A DNA stretch of 64,000 nucleotides, taken from assembly GCA_028753945.1 (NCBI GenBank), contig JAPNXP010000008.1, positions 2,666,001 to 2,730,000 of the forward strand, written 5' to 3'. This document shows, one piece after another, positions 45,496-59,431 of the stretch; the stretch's first letter is position 1, and every line of letters begins with the position of its first letter. The notes beneath the pieces are model-generated. The model did not search any database. It worked only from the letters and a program-made list of their open reading frames with translations, and was not told the origin of the DNA. Source of the DNA: Hexactinellida sp. DTS-2022 (taxonomy: Eukaryota > Porifera > Hexactinellida). A program made the position numbers and the translations under genes.

Positions 45496-46075
45496 TATAT
45501 CACATGAACATATTTAGATAGCAACGCTTTCCATAGCAAAGATGGAATGTATCAGGAATTTGTCCAAAATTCCATCTCCAATTGTGTCCTTACCCAATCG
45601 AGTGACCACTCTTTCGACTCCGCTCAACACCCGAGTATAATTATACACATACCAACCCTGTAAAACGTGATTTGATAAAATTATTCGAGATTCACCGTGA
45701 TTTACCATAAATATCGAATAAATTCATCAAATTACGTTTTACAGGGTCGGTATGTATATAATAATACTCAAGTTGTTAAGTGGAGCTGAAAGAGGGGTCA
45801 ATCGATTGGGTAAGGACACAATTGGAGAATGGAATTTTTGACACATTCCTGATACATTCCAGCGTTGCCAAATATGGTCTATGATATATCTATTATCGGA
45901 AATTTTACTTCGAAACCGAATTCAACAATAAAAAGCGATATAAGTTAATTTGAACAAGTTTTATGGGAGACAAGTCAGGCGAACACTATCGGACGTGGTT
46001 ACTTTGGCGAGCTGTTATGGCCGATATAGACACTCTTTCAATTGCCTCAAAATACAAAAAATTTCGGACTACATC

Positions 46076-46404
46076 AAAGTACATGTGTACAAATTTTGGT
46101 GCTTTTAACAAAAAAATTAACAATCTGTTTAAGTTTTATGGCTATGCCGCTGGACTATATAACAAGTTGGAACAATAGAGTTAAGTTCAAGAGTTTTATT
46201 GGATCTGATGTGTGAGTAAAAAAGGAAATTATCGAGATAATTATGGCAGTAATACTGAACATTCGTAATCAACCAATAGGTGTAGAATTTAAATCCCTAT
46301 TAATACATGGAATTGGTTTATTGGTTTAAATAGGCATCAAATATATTTAATCAAAAACCGTAACCATTTATACTATAACTCTATACCTCTATATCAATTT
46401 TCAG
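46076..46404. other. Intergenic, nothing recognised
   Basis: No gene or clear repeat end between the palindrome and the GGAGCG MITE. Confidence 0.3.
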
Positions 46405-46589
46405 CAGGGAATTATCCAGGAGCGCGAGACGCTCCTCTAGGCGTATGATTTGGGTATATTCTATGTTTAGGAGCGCGAAATTTTTACATCTTCTCCTATA
46501 CCATAACACTAAATTAGTGAATTAGGAGCGTGAAAATTTGCTTGGATACTGAAAAGGAGCGTATCCTCAAATTGCTGTATAAGACCCTG
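46405..46589. mobile_element. hAT-like MITE, GGAGCG family, TSD ATTTTCAG
   Basis: Ends CAGGGAATTATCCAGGAGCG and, inverted, CAGGGTCTTATACAGC. They are bordered by the perfect duplication ATTTTCAG (46397-46404 and 46590-46597). It is the best-preserved copy of the family in the window. Confidence 0.9.
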
Positions 46590-46638
46590 ATTTTCAGCCA
46601 ATCAACTTTAAAGCTTGCCAAAGGCATCGTCTACGGAG

Positions 46639-46764
46639 AAAAAATCAGAAATCACAGCTGAGCCGAAAGCATGTTCCATTGGAGGCACTATATATTTGTG
46701 GTTGGTTGATTAATATTGTCACAAAAAAAATGCTGTGTCGGAACAGCTGCAATTTTAGATTTTC
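46639..46764. repeat. Family X hairpin, solo
   Basis: AATCACAGCTG...TTCCATTGGAGGCAC and the inverse form the hairpin characteristic of family X. No other part of the family is adjacent. It stands about 190 bp downstream of the VCP stop codon. Confidence 0.65.
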
Positions 46765-46956
46765 TCCGCGCACACATATATTGTTGGTGATTTACTCGTA
46801 CATATAAAGAAAACTAACAAAACTAATGACCAGAATATTTCCGAAGTATACTCAGGGCTAAGATAGTATCATAAGTCTAGCAATGTTTCAATTAGTTTAC
46901 TGAACATTTCCTATACTAACCTAAAACTACACATAGTTACTACACCAAGTAATTGT

Positions 46957-49386
<2,430 letters not shown>

Positions 49387-49752
49387 TCAATATTAGAATA
49401 GAATAACTAAAATACTAAATTAAGAATATTACTTCAAATATTTAACAAATTAATTAATGATTAAGTATATGTATTTAGGCCAATGTTCATAACACGTTTA
49501 AATTAGTTTATTAATTAACAACCATCTAATTTCCGAGGACCCACCAAAAGAGAAATATACCAGTTCCAGGTTTGCATGGGATATAATCTTTTATATCTAC
49601 AAATTGGGTCAATATGGTTGTTTCTCAATTATGATTGGAAAACGAAATTCATTACTGCGAACACGAGAACAGACCACTAGTTCTTGTTATTAATTCAAAC
49701 CAGCGTAGTCAGTTCAATAGTCAGTCAATGGCCTGACTTGTGCTGCCCATGT
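49387..49752 (-). promoter_or_regulatory. VCP upstream region
   Basis: AT-rich flank before the VCP start, ending where a GTTCGTTCA MITE begins. It must hold the promoter if the gene is transcribed from its own start. I see no clear TATA box at a fixed distance. CAGGGAATG elements border it within 375 bp. Confidence 0.35.
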
Positions 49753-49760
49753 AATAGAAT

Positions 49761-50349
49761 CAGGGAATGAAAGGTTCACGAACGAACTTATTGAACTTGA
49801 ACTGAACGAACTGAACGCCGGGCATTTAAGGGATTCACGGTGAACGAACTGAACGAACGCCAACGGTTTCCGAACGGAGATTGAACGAATTGAACGAACT
49901 GAACGAACTGAATTGAACGAATTGAACGGATTGAACGAACTGAACTGAACGAACTAAACTGAATAAAGATAAATTATAAATATAGACCCATTAAATATAA
50001 TAGGTGACTGCAAAAGTGCTAATTCCGGACATCCCTAGTGGACTCATGTCTGTTAGCTTAGATTCTAGCTTCTTAACCTGAACTTCAATAACAGTTTGGA
50101 GGACCGAACAGTCTATCATAAACGGAATAGTTCGTACCACTTACTGTACACTGAACGAACTGAACTAAACGAATTGAACGGATTGAACGGATTGAACGGA
50201 TTGAACGAACGCGGGTTAGCCCGTGAACGAACTGAACGAACGCTGGTGGAGCTGAAGTTAGGAGGTGAACTTGAACGAACTGAACGTGCGTCAATTTAAG
50301 ATGAACTGAATTGCGTCAATTCTGTCCGTTCGTGAACCTTTCATTCCCT
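49761..50349. mobile_element. hAT-like GAACGAACT-array element, TSD AATAGAAT
   Basis: Ends CAGGGAATGAAAGGTTCACG and, inverted, AGGGAATGAAAGGTTCACG. They are bordered by the perfect duplication AATAGAAT (49753-49760 and 50350-50357). Next to each end lie arrays of GAACGAACT/GATTGAACG units (about 49790-49970 and 50150-50290). Open frames through the arrays are artefacts of the repeats. It sits upstream of VCP. Confidence 0.9.
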
Positions 50350-50357
50350 AATAGAAT

Positions 50358-50790
50358 AGTACCACTTGGTAGTAGTTTCGTTACTTTCTATAATTTGACA
50401 AATGAGGCTAAGCAAGGCACATTGTCTGGAAATGAACTGAAAATCCGGCTGTATATACATTACACGGAAGAATAGAGTCAGGTACCCCGAATAGCCCGGG
50501 TGGGACGATGTATGGCGTCATAGATGGTCCGGATGAACCTTATATGGCGGGAGGAGACCATGCGCGGAGCCATAAATGTCCTGGCAGGACCAACCGTAGG
50601 CGACCATATATGGCATGACACACTTAATTGTTATAATTTTTTAATTATGTGGTAAGTTAGCTATTGGTTGACACCCTCCTAAATAATAGAGAATAATATA
50701 AGAAGCAATAATTATGACAAACATTATTGCCTAACAATAGCAAAATTTTCTCACAGGGCTCATATATTAAAATATTTGGAAAGAAACTTA
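50358..50790. repeat. GC-rich short array, no gene
   Basis: At about 50495-50625 a loose 20-30 bp unit recurs with ATATGGC, GGACCA and GTCCGG words (GGACGATGTATGGCG, CGACCATATATGGC). Its composition differs strongly from the neighbours. The rest is AT-rich and empty. Confidence 0.45.
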
Positions 50791-51346
50791 TCTATACTAT
50801 TAATATTAAAACACAAAACTGTGTGTATATGTGTGTATATTGGTTTGTATCAGTGATGTGCTCCGTTACTCAGTAACGAAATAACGGTAACGGAAAAAGT
50901 AACGGGAACGGAGGTCGCCGAGTAACAGTAAACTAGTTACCGTTATCTTTAATCATTAAGTTATCTCTTACCTTACATTACCGTAATACTGTTACCCAGT
51001 GTCGGCTTTAGCTCTTTCGGCGCCCCACGCAAAAAGTATCTTGGCGCCCCTCGTTTTCCATCAAATACGAATTGAATTTGTAATTTTCGCCCCCTAAATC
51101 ATGGCGCCCCACGCGGTTGCTTGTGTTGCGTGTGCCTAAAGCCGGCCCTGCTGTTACCCAAATACCGTTACTACGTTAAGTTAAACATATTCCATTGCCG
51201 TTACTCCGTTACTTTTAATGAGGTAATAGGCCTATTTCAGCTATAATTAACTTAAAATGTATTAATTAAACCACACGCCAACCGCAAAGCGGTTGGTAGG
51301 TGCTTGTGTTCTGTCGCGAAGCGACCTAGCAAGCGAAGCGCGCTAG
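50791..51346 (+). mobile_element. Non-autonomous Helitron-like element (family A)
   Basis: Begins TCTATACTATTAATATTAAA after an A and ends CTAG before a T, the A-T host pair and TC/CTAG termini expected of Helitrons. Near the 3' end are the hairpins CCAACCGCAAAGCGGTTGG, GTCGCGAAGCGAC and CTAGCaagcgaagcGCGCTAG. Relatives are at 42903-43444 and 62155-62626. Inside is a GTTACTCCGTTAC-rich insert holding a MITE. Confidence 0.75.
50997..51150. mobile_element. hAT MITE, TSD CTGTTACC
   Basis: Ends CAGTGTCGGCTTTAG and, inverted, CAGGGCCGGCTTTAG. They are bordered by the perfect duplication CTGTTACC (50989-50996 and 51151-51158). GGCGCCCC motifs repeat inside. It lies within a GTTACTC-rich sequence (about 50849-51228) that is itself inside the Helitron-like element. 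Confidence 0.92.
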
Positions 51347-51968
51347 TTTTTAATTATGGCGTCATCAAATAATTATACCATGATAATGATATGCCGCCTA
51401 CCCAGATCGTAAGATATACTTAGTGAAGCTGAAACAATATTACATATAATATATTATTACCATCAAATGATCTCTTTCAGTAAAGAATATATTTAAAGGA
51501 AACATACCTACCTTATATATATATATAGCCCTATCATTAGTGCTAATTATAGTATTTCAAGCAGATATTATTAGAAAGGTCAAATAACATTATTAATACT
51601 TTTCAATTATTATGCTGAATCATGGCTTACTATATACTACGGCTTGCTAATCATAGAATTGCCCAAATAATTTCCAAGCCATTGATTACATTCTGTTTGA
51701 TCATGAATACCGTATGTAGCCTAGGCGAATATCATTTTTATGCCATTTGGGGTCAATCTTTTTGTGGATTTTCAAGAATATCACAAGTTATTACAATCTA
51801 TATATATAGACGGTTGATAATTGTATTGAGACGTATAATAGACAAAGTACGCGCGTTCTTCCAACTTGAACCCGGGCCTGCGGCCCCGTTTGTATATAAA
51901 ACATATTCCTTTTAATTATAATTATATGGCCGTTGTATTTAAATACTTTAGAATCTTCTAGTAAGGGC
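51347..51968. other. Intergenic, weak open frame only
   Basis: A 97-codon frame at 51622-51915 has no recognisable motif, and its composition is not distinctive. I do not call it a gene. No repeat end is seen. Confidence 0.3.
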
Positions 51969-52268
51969 CAGGGGCCTTATTCACTAAACTACTTAAACTT
52001 AACTTAAACTAAGTAAAAATAAGTAATTGCCAGAAAACTAAGTAAGAACTAAGTATTTTCTTACTACTTAGCAAAAACTAAGTAGGTATTCACAAAGCAA
52101 AACTAAGTAAATACTTAGTTTTCTGGCAATTACTTAGTTTTTACTTAGTTTTCATACAATTTTCTAAGTATAGTTAAGAGGTACCTTAAGTTGATAAATC
52201 AATAGAATTTTTGAAGTTTATAGTTCTAATTCCAAAATAATTCCTAAATACTGATACTGATTGATGGG

Positions 52269-54101
52269 AAATATGACAGTTGTGTACAGAGACATTTGTG
52301 TACAAGACTAGTGCGACACTTGTGTACAGCTTAGTGCGACATCTGTGTATAACTTTGGTACGACATTTGTGTACAGAGATTTTTGTGTACAGATTGTATA
52401 GCTGTAAATGGGTCACATTAAGTGATGGATAATGACCCATTCTTATCATTTTACAATATCAACTTAATTCGTATTATTTCAATTTAATTATTTGATCAAA
52501 CATACAAATAAACGACAATCTATCTTTTATTTATTAATGATAATTTTAGATACAAGGCAATCGATTAATGAGTTGAGTTGAAGTAGAGAGACTAAATTTA
52601 ATAGAATCTAAATTAACTGTTAATAGGAACGATTCCGATCTAATTATCCGTATGGAGATAAAAGATGTTTATCTAAAAAGTTATTTTAAAAGCAATGCTC
52701 TTAAGAAAAACCATATGATAACTGTCTGGTAAAGTAATTCATTACTATCGTCACCAATGTTGATTCGTTTTCCAGTGACTTTTTAGATTTAGTTGGTCAA
52801 ATTCCCTTATAGTATTGTGCTTGTCTCAGTTCGACGCTAGATTGTTCAATAGCCAATGCATGACAAAATTTCTACAATGTTGGATGGTGACATGCAACGG
52901 TGACTGAAAACGCGGGATGCCAAGCTTCGACTGCATTCGTTGACCTCGGTATTCCATATCTCGATTGGAAATAGTGGCGAATCGTAACATCCAAATTAAT
53001 CTCTTCTCCCAACATAAGTACTTTCAAAGTAATCACAAACGGTAGTGCTTCATGAGGAACTTGAGCTTTTAAGCTTTCAAAAGTGTGTACAACATGTTAC
53101 AACATGTTGAGGTGGTAAATAAGCTAGAGCAGGTAGCATTCTTAGGAGTAATGAAAATTCAAGATAATTTAGATAGCGAGTTTGCAACCCAACTTCCTGT
53201 ATCTTTCTACAGACAGTATGAGATAAATGGGGGAAAAACAGCCCTTGACATATGTTAAAGCCCAAACCTCTCGGAAGGTACTTATGGCAGCTTTCTAGAA
53301 ATCTACTAACAGATATCGGGGATTAGAATTAGGAAATAAATCTTTTATAATCTTCCACATCTTTCGATAATAGAATGAACTCTTGCCTGGGAGTAAAACA
53401 TAAATACATGGAACTGATGGAAGAGACGTCCATCCAGGAAAGGGTAAAAAGCGTGCAAATAAAGAAGGACAGTCTTGAATGTTCCATCTGCCATCCATAT
53501 CGAACATATAGTTAGTATATTTTTGTTTTCTTCTGTATCAAACATTATAATTCTATCTGACCCTGGGCCAGAATCGTAGATCAAAAACTCTTTCCTCCCT
53601 AGAGTTTTTATATTTTGGTCAATTACGAGATCCAAGAGGGAAGTAGGGTTAACTCGAGCTGGCCTTACTCTTTGACAGGTTCTTTTCAAGGTTGAAACCG
53701 CTCCAACCGAATATCAGTATTCATGAATAGTTGCCCTACCGAATTCAACCTTGGTTCTTTTCAGACTTTTTTCAGGTGGTAAATGGTGTAAGCAACCTCA
53801 GACAAACTACCAGAGATTTCCGCAACTATTCCATCACTTAATGTGACCCGTTTACAGCTATATAATCTGTACACAAATGTCGTACCAAAGTTTTACACAA
53901 ATGTCGTAACAAAGTTTTACACAAATGTCGTAACAAAGTTTTACACAAATGTCGTACTAAGCTGTAGCTATACACAAGTGTCGCATTAGTCTTGTGACAA
54001 ATGTCTCTGTACACAAGTGACTCACTAAGATGTACACAAGTGTCGCATTAGTCTTGTACACAAATGTTTCTGTACACAAGTGTCTCCCTCCGGAGCTCCG
54101 G
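52269..54101 (-). mobile_element. MULE transposon 3, TSD ATTGATGGG
   Basis: A 1.83-kb element flanked by the perfect 9-bp duplication ATTGATGGG (52260-52268 and 54102-54110). The reversed relative near 56195-56225 shows the uninterrupted site. Both ends are arrays of 17-25 bp units with TTGTGTACA and AGTGCGACA (52277-52405 and about 53850-54090). Inside is a decayed transposase. A 9-bp duplication is the standard for MULEs. Confidence 0.92.
53060..53700 (-). pseudogene. MULE transposase fragment, heavily broken
   Basis: Read leftward from 53689: K-E-F-L-I-Y-D-S-G-P-G-S-D-R, then M-A-D-G-T-F-K-T-V with the first catalytic Asp. A shifted frame gives S-V-P-C-I-Y-V-L-L-P-G-K-S and Y-L-L-V-D-F (second Asp). 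Then follow L-F-F-P-H-L-S-H and L-P-A-L-A-Y-L-P-P. These match the same stations in the MULE at 1.6-2.2 kb. The FLYWCH part and the C-terminal Glu motif are missing or unreadable. Confidence 0.75.
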
Positions 54102-54476
54102 ATTGATGGGTTAGACTCTGAGTTGTTTCAGCTTCAATTAATAAAAGAAATAGTGCCACTCAAAAATAATAGTTAAAGTGTAATTGATCGAAATGAAAGT
54201 CTTTATAACTAAATATTGTATCAACACTATTAAAATCTTAAATATTGTCGATGTTGATTCTACATAATGAATTTTAAATAAATCATAATTTAGTATAAAC
54301 TAAGTAAATACTTAGTTTGGGATAAAAAGTAAGTAAATACTAAGTAAATACTTAGTTTTATTTAAGTAGAATAAACTTGAGAATACTTAATGAAAACTAA
54401 GTAAACACTAAGTAAAACTTAGTTTATACTTAGTTTTACTTAGTTTAAGTTTAAGTAGTTTAGTGAATAAGGCCCC

Positions 54477-54809
54477 AGGTGCACATCTGTAACCCAAGAG
54501 ACACCTACCCTGAAAATTTCAGTTCTTAGTTAATAAAACTCTGTTCTGTGGAGAATCTTTTGACCAATAAATCAATAATAATAATAATAACCAAGGCACT
54601 AAGATTAGAACAGGGCCACTATACTATAGTATAGTCGGCACAGTAATTACTTAGTTTTGCTTAAGTACAAATAATAACTAAGTATAAAGTTAAGAATTAA
54701 ACATTGACAAATACTTAGCAAAAACTTAGTACTTACTTAGTTAAAATTTAAGCATAAGTATAAGTATAAGATTTGAGTAGTTTAGTGAATGAGGCCCCTG
54801 GATGTAACC
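54477..54809. repeat. Family X end fragment and an ACTTAGT half element
   Basis: 54477-54650 carries a family X end: GGTGCACATCTGTAACCC, then GGCACTAAGATTAGAAC and the ACTATACTATAGTATAGT tag. 54651-54800 is the right half of an ACTTAGT element ending GTTTAGTGAATGAGGCCCCT. Confidence 0.6.
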
Positions 54810-54940
54810 CTGGGGCCTTATTCACTAAACTACTTAGACTTAAACTTAAACTAAATAAAACTAAGTATTTACTTAGTTTATGCATAGTTTTCATTAAGTA
54901 TTCTCATTGATTATTCTACTTAAATAAAACTAAGTATTTA

Positions 54941-55961
54941 TGTTGCAGTGTATCACAGTGGGAATTTAGGTGGAAATATGATAAAATTATCATTCTCTTG
55001 AAACTTGAATTCGTGGTTACCACTGAATTCAGAATATCAAATCACCTAGTAAGTAGTAATGCATAATTTCATTCTGATCTAAGAAATATTTTGGTTGTTA
55101 TGACTATTCAAAGTATTAGATTTTTGACAATTGGAATTTCTATTTTGCGGTTATAGAAAGTTACTAATGCTTCATTGCAGATTTTGAGAACGCTGTCCTT
55201 GAGAATGACTTCTCTTTTGAATATTCTGATATACATGGTTTAATTATATATATTAGATATGATAATAACATCTCAGTATAATTTGATTATGGGATGTGGC
55301 TAACGGAAAATATACGATTCGGACAATAAATTCTTGCTTAGTCCTCCTCCTTCAAGGTGATGGGAAATATCGTGTCCAGGCTCATGCGGGTTTTTTAGTG
55401 TTTTTAATATAAAGTAGACATATTTAACTTCAATATAAACCAAATTCCAGATGCGCAAAAATTTGCACACAGATATTTTCTTTTAATATTAATTAATTTA
55501 TTAAGATAAGTGATTCAAGTACAAATTATACTCCTTCAATTAAAATTATTTCTTATGCATAACAAGGAAGCTTTTGAATTTCTTAACTCGAATCCAGTGA
55601 GTTATGGATTACAATGAATTAGAATCCGACTAATATCAAACAATTCGGTGTCAATTTGATGAATTAAAGTTTAGCAGGGAGCTGAACTGTCGGCAAATTA
55701 GTGGAAACATACTTTTTACATACTGAGATCTCAACAATATTGTCAAAACTAGGTTCTACTAGCTGTAAAACCTAGGTGATGCAATATTCTTACAAAATAG
55801 ATTCTAAATGCGGGAAAAGGCTCATTACACGAAAGTTACTCTAACACACAAATTACATTTAGGGTGTCGCGTACTCACTACACAGTTTGGTGAGTACGCG
55901 TACACACCAAACTTAAATGGTGTGTACGCGTACTCACTAAGTTCTCTAATACACTGCAACA
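54941..55961. mobile_element. Element with TGTT...AACA ends, TSD TTTA
   Basis: A 1021-bp element starting TGTTGCAGTGTAT and ending ATACACTGCAACA, with TTTA on both sides (54937-54940 and 55962-55965). The right part has several GTGAGTACGCG/CGCGTACTCAC units. The inside shows no convincing frame. Terminal bases and the 4-bp duplication agree with 22108-22550 and 26283-27038, although the inner sequences differ. Confidence 0.8.
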
Positions 55962-56345
55962 TTTACTTAGTATCTACTTAGTTTTCATCCCAAACTAAGT
56001 ATTTACTTAGTTTACACTAAATTGTCATTTATTTAAAATTCAATATGCGCAATTAACATCGACAGTATTCAAGATTTTAAGTGTTGAAATAAAATATTTA
56101 TTTATAAAAACTTCAATTTCGATCAATTACAACTTAACTATTATTTTTGAGTGGCACTATTTCTTTTATTAAATGAAGCTGATACAACTCAGAGTCTAAC
56201 CCATCAATCAGTATCAGTATTTAGGAATATTTTTGGAATTGATTATTGATTTATCAACTTAAGGTACCTCTTAATTATACTTAGAAAATTGTATGAAAAC
56301 TAAGTAAAACTAAGTAATTGTCAGAAAACTATGTAAAACTAAGTA

Positions 56346-56542
56346 CAGTCAGGTCTGCTTATTATGAACAAGATTTCGTCTGCTTAATATGAAGATTTTT
56401 TTATATTATGAACAAACCCTACGGGCCCAATTTAACAACTTACATAGGGTTTGTATTAAGTTGAGTTTGATTATTATGAAGTCTCTCTAATATGAACACA
56501 ATTTTTGGTCCCTTGAATGTTCATAATAAAAGAACCTAACTG
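56346..56542. mobile_element. pogo-like MITE, CAGTCAGG family
   Basis: Ends CAGTCAGGTCTGCTTATTAT and, inverted, CAGTTAGGTTCTTTTATTAT, with TA on both sides. It is nested in the ACTTAGT array of the second long-TIR element. Confidence 0.88.
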
Positions 56543-56769
56543 TAAAAACTAAGTAAAACTAAGTATTTTGCTCAAAACTAAGTATTTACTTAGTTTTGCT
56601 TTGTGAATACCTACTAAGTAGTAAGAAAAATACTTAGTTTTTACTTAGTTTTCTGGCAATTACTTAGTTTTTACTTAGTTTAAGTTAAGTTTAAGTTTAA
56701 GTAGTTTAGTGAATAAGGCCCCTGGGGTCACGATTTATTAATTTAGACTTGGTAAAAAATTTGCATTGT

Positions 56770-58775
56770 CGGCCTGTTTACCCATATTTGCTGCAGCTGG
56801 ACATGCAAATTATCTGAAAACTGCCTACCTCTACCTCCAGACCATGAATGAACTAGAAAACGAAAACCCGTATGTATTCCATAAGTTCTCGAATGGCTTC
56901 CACGCAATCAGATGTAGTGACCAGTATTGGGTAGGCCTCGGTTGCGATCTGATTATCGAGCAATCTCTTATGCGGTCGATTAAAAGTATTGGGGGGCTCA
57001 CTCGAGGAAGCGGAATGACCGAACATCAGCGAGCTCTCTGGACTATGTCTTCACATGTGTTAGCAAACCACAATGATGCAATGCAGGGTTTTACCCGCCA
57101 GATATTCACTACCAGTGAACAACACAGGAGGCAACAGCGTCCAGGATGAACAGAGATCATGCAGACATGAAAAAGGTAGTAGAGAAACTCCAGCCATTTT
57201 CTCCTTTCTCTGATGAAGAATATTTACGTAACATAATTACTGGTGTTATGCAAACAAGGATGTTAATGTTCATAACCTGTTCACCATCGGCAAGGGCACA
57301 GTAGGGAAATGGAAGGACAAGAGGTATTTTCCTTTTCATACAAAAGAAAGATGAAGGTGAAGACAATGGCATCAGCGCGGGCAATCGAAGTGACCGAGGA
57401 CAGAACAATAGATCCAGCTTTGTTGTTCCAGAGGTTTCTTGTAGTTTCGCAATCAGGAGACCTGTCGCTAAATGAAGTAATGGACCATGAACTTTCGCCA
57501 TATCCTCCATCACTATTTCAGGCTAAGAATCAGTTAAGGCAGCCAGATAAGCCACAGTTTCGTGACGCTCTGAAAGAACATCTCAAAATCCATTCAGATG
57601 GCGCAGGCCTGTTAGAGTATGTTCCCGAAGTGGAACATTACGTTCTAGATGGAGGTTCCCTTCTGCATCGCTTGAAATGGGCTGAAGGAAGGACCTACAG
57701 TTCAATCGCTGATGACTATATCATTCACTGTAGAACATTATGGCAATGCCACCGTTGTCTTTGATGGCTACAGCGGAGGTCCAACAACAAAGGACAATAC
57801 CCATCAGCGACGACGAAGAAAAAATCTGGTTGGTAACAAAGTAAATATCACCGAAGCAAACCGTCTTCATTGGGAGTAAGGAGGATTTCATTTCCAATCA
57901 AGTCAACAAACAGGCCCTCATCTGTCTCATTTCTGAACGTATGAGCCACGTCATACAAGCTGAGGGAGATGCCGATGTTACCATTGTGAAGGCAGCACTA
58001 TCAATGACATCCTTCAAAACAACAACTCTCCTAGGGGAGGATACTGATCTGTTCGTTCTGTTGTTGCACTGCACATTTAACAACAATGCAAAGAAGATTT
58101 ATTTCCGCTCTGATAAAGGGATACCAACAGTAGTGTATGACATAATGGTCATAAAGCAGATGCTTGGAGTTAACATCTGCCAAAGTCTGCTGTTTCTTCA
58201 CGCATTCACCGGATGTGCACAACCTCCAGCATTTTTGGGCTCTGGAAAAAGTCTGCATTACACAAAATGATGAAAGAAGATTCCGTCATACAAAGCTACG
58301 CTAGGGTATTTTCTACATCAAAGCAAGACCCAGCTGTGATAGTAAGCACGGGTTGCAAATCCATGATTGCATTGTTCAATGCTAAGCCCGGTGACAGTCT
58401 TCGTGACTTGAGATATAATATCCTCTGCAAGAAAGTTTGCGCAGCCAAAAGCTTCGTGGCACCAGAAAGGCTGCCACCTACTGTTTCTGCAACGAAATTT
58501 CACTCTCTGAGGAGTTATCTCAGGTAATGTTGTGGATGGACATGGCTGACGGTATGGAGGTCACCGAATGGGGATGGGACCGCCAAGGTAACAGCCTAAT
58601 CCCAGTCATGATGGACACTAATCCTGCACCCGAAACAATTTTGAAAATGATACACTGTAACTGTTCTACCGGCTGTAGTACCACAAGTGTAGCTGTAGGA
58701 AACAAGAACTTAACTGTTCTCATGTATGTGGACGATGCCATGAACACAACTGTGGCAATATGGGCGAGTGGGTAG
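56770..58775 (+). pseudogene. Relic of a multicopy animal protein family
   Basis: The frames in order give P-I-F-A-A-A-G-H-A-N-Y, F-H-A-I-R-C-S-D-Q-Y-W-V-G-L, S-I-G-G-L-T-R-G-S-G, then L-L-G-E-D-T-D-L-F-V-L-L-L-H, L-L-F-L-H-A-F-T-G-C and L-P-P-T-V-S-A-T-K-F-H-S-L-R-S-Y. This set recurs in many copies in sponge, cnidarian and mollusc genomes. From memory it has no settled function. E-D-T-D-L-x-V-L-L-L resembles the core of PIN/FEN1-like nucleases. Frameshifts near 57150, 57300, 57765, 58265 and 58500 make it a relic. Its neighbours are all mobile elements, which supports a transposon origin. Confidence 0.6.
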
Positions 58776-59431
58776 CATCAGATGATGATAATGAAGAAAT
58801 GTGACGGTATCTTTCTGCTAAGTCTCCTGCCGTAAACTATAATATTTCTAAATTAAACCGTTAGAGTATTTATATTAGCTAATTCGTACAAGGTAAACAT
58901 AGCCGAGGAAACAAGGGGTCACTCGATATGGTTTCTACCAAATTTGGAGATCAGGAATTTTCACATTCCTGGCCGTTGCTATGGAGGTTCCCATACAAAA
59001 TTCCCCCAATATGGTCAAAATATATATCAAATTGTCGGAAATTTGATGCTGAGCACGAATGTGACAAGAATGAGTTGTTTTAAATGCATTAGAAATGGCT
59101 AATGTGGATACACAATCCAGCGATTTTCGACCGGACACCAACTTTTGGACCCCATTTTTTTTAACTTTTTTGTTGTCCGATTTCGCTGGACTTTTAGTAT
59201 GTTTTCCCCATACATGCTACTACGAAAAAATGCAATAAAACAATTTCTTGCAATTTTTTTGAGGTCATACAGCATATTGACCCGACTATACAAGAGATTC
59301 GTTGATATGAATCTATAAATATACTAATAAGACATGTTAGATATGTATAAGTATGATTTGTAAGCTATTTCAATTATTTAATTAGATATAACAGAATATA
59401 TATAATTATTTGTAATACAATATTAATGTGG
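58776..59431. other. Intergenic; diverged fold-back arm
   Basis: At 58915-59000 is a diverged piece (GGGGTCACTCGATATGG, CATTCCTGGCCGTTGCTATG) of the fold-back repeat of 44.9-46.1 kb. The rest is AT-rich without a gene. Confidence 0.4.

Larger units (their letters stand above)
44931..46075. mobile_element. Large fold-back palindrome with two nested MITEs
   Basis: The left arm (44931-45690) and right arm (about 45715-46075) are inverted copies running from GTCAATTGAAACAGTG to its partner CTCTTTCAATTGCC. The centre lies near 45700 (ACGTGATTTGATAAAATTAT facing its inverse). The left arm is longer only because it holds a GGAGCG MITE (44993-45174) and a pogo MITE (45313-45495). Single diverged arms occur at 14250, 33650 and 58915. 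No transposase is inside. Confidence 0.85.
51969..54476. mobile_element. Long-TIR element with ACTTAGT arrays, holds a MULE
   Basis: Ends CAGGGGCCTTATTCACTAAA and, inverted, GGGGCCTTATTCACTAAACT. Next to each end are arrays of ACTAAGTA/TACTTAGT words forming inverted repeats of about 200 bp. A MULE (52269-54101) is inserted. A reversed relative at 54810-56724 shares the inner sequence without the MULE. Confidence 0.75.
54810..56724. mobile_element. Long-TIR element with ACTTAGT arrays, second copy
   Basis: Ends GGGGCCTTATTCACTAAACT and, inverted, CAGGGGCCTTATTCACTAAA. The inner part matches 51969-54476 in reverse orientation. It contains a TGTT...AACA element (54941-55961) and a pogo MITE (56346-56542). 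Confidence 0.75.

Noticed and set aside
49761-50349. Open frames with R-S-I-R-S-I or N-G-L-N-G-L repeats
   Set aside because: They translate GAACGGATT arrays of a MITE.
51622-51915. 97-codon open frame as a gene
   Set aside because: No motif, no coding-like composition, and no homologous piece in the window.
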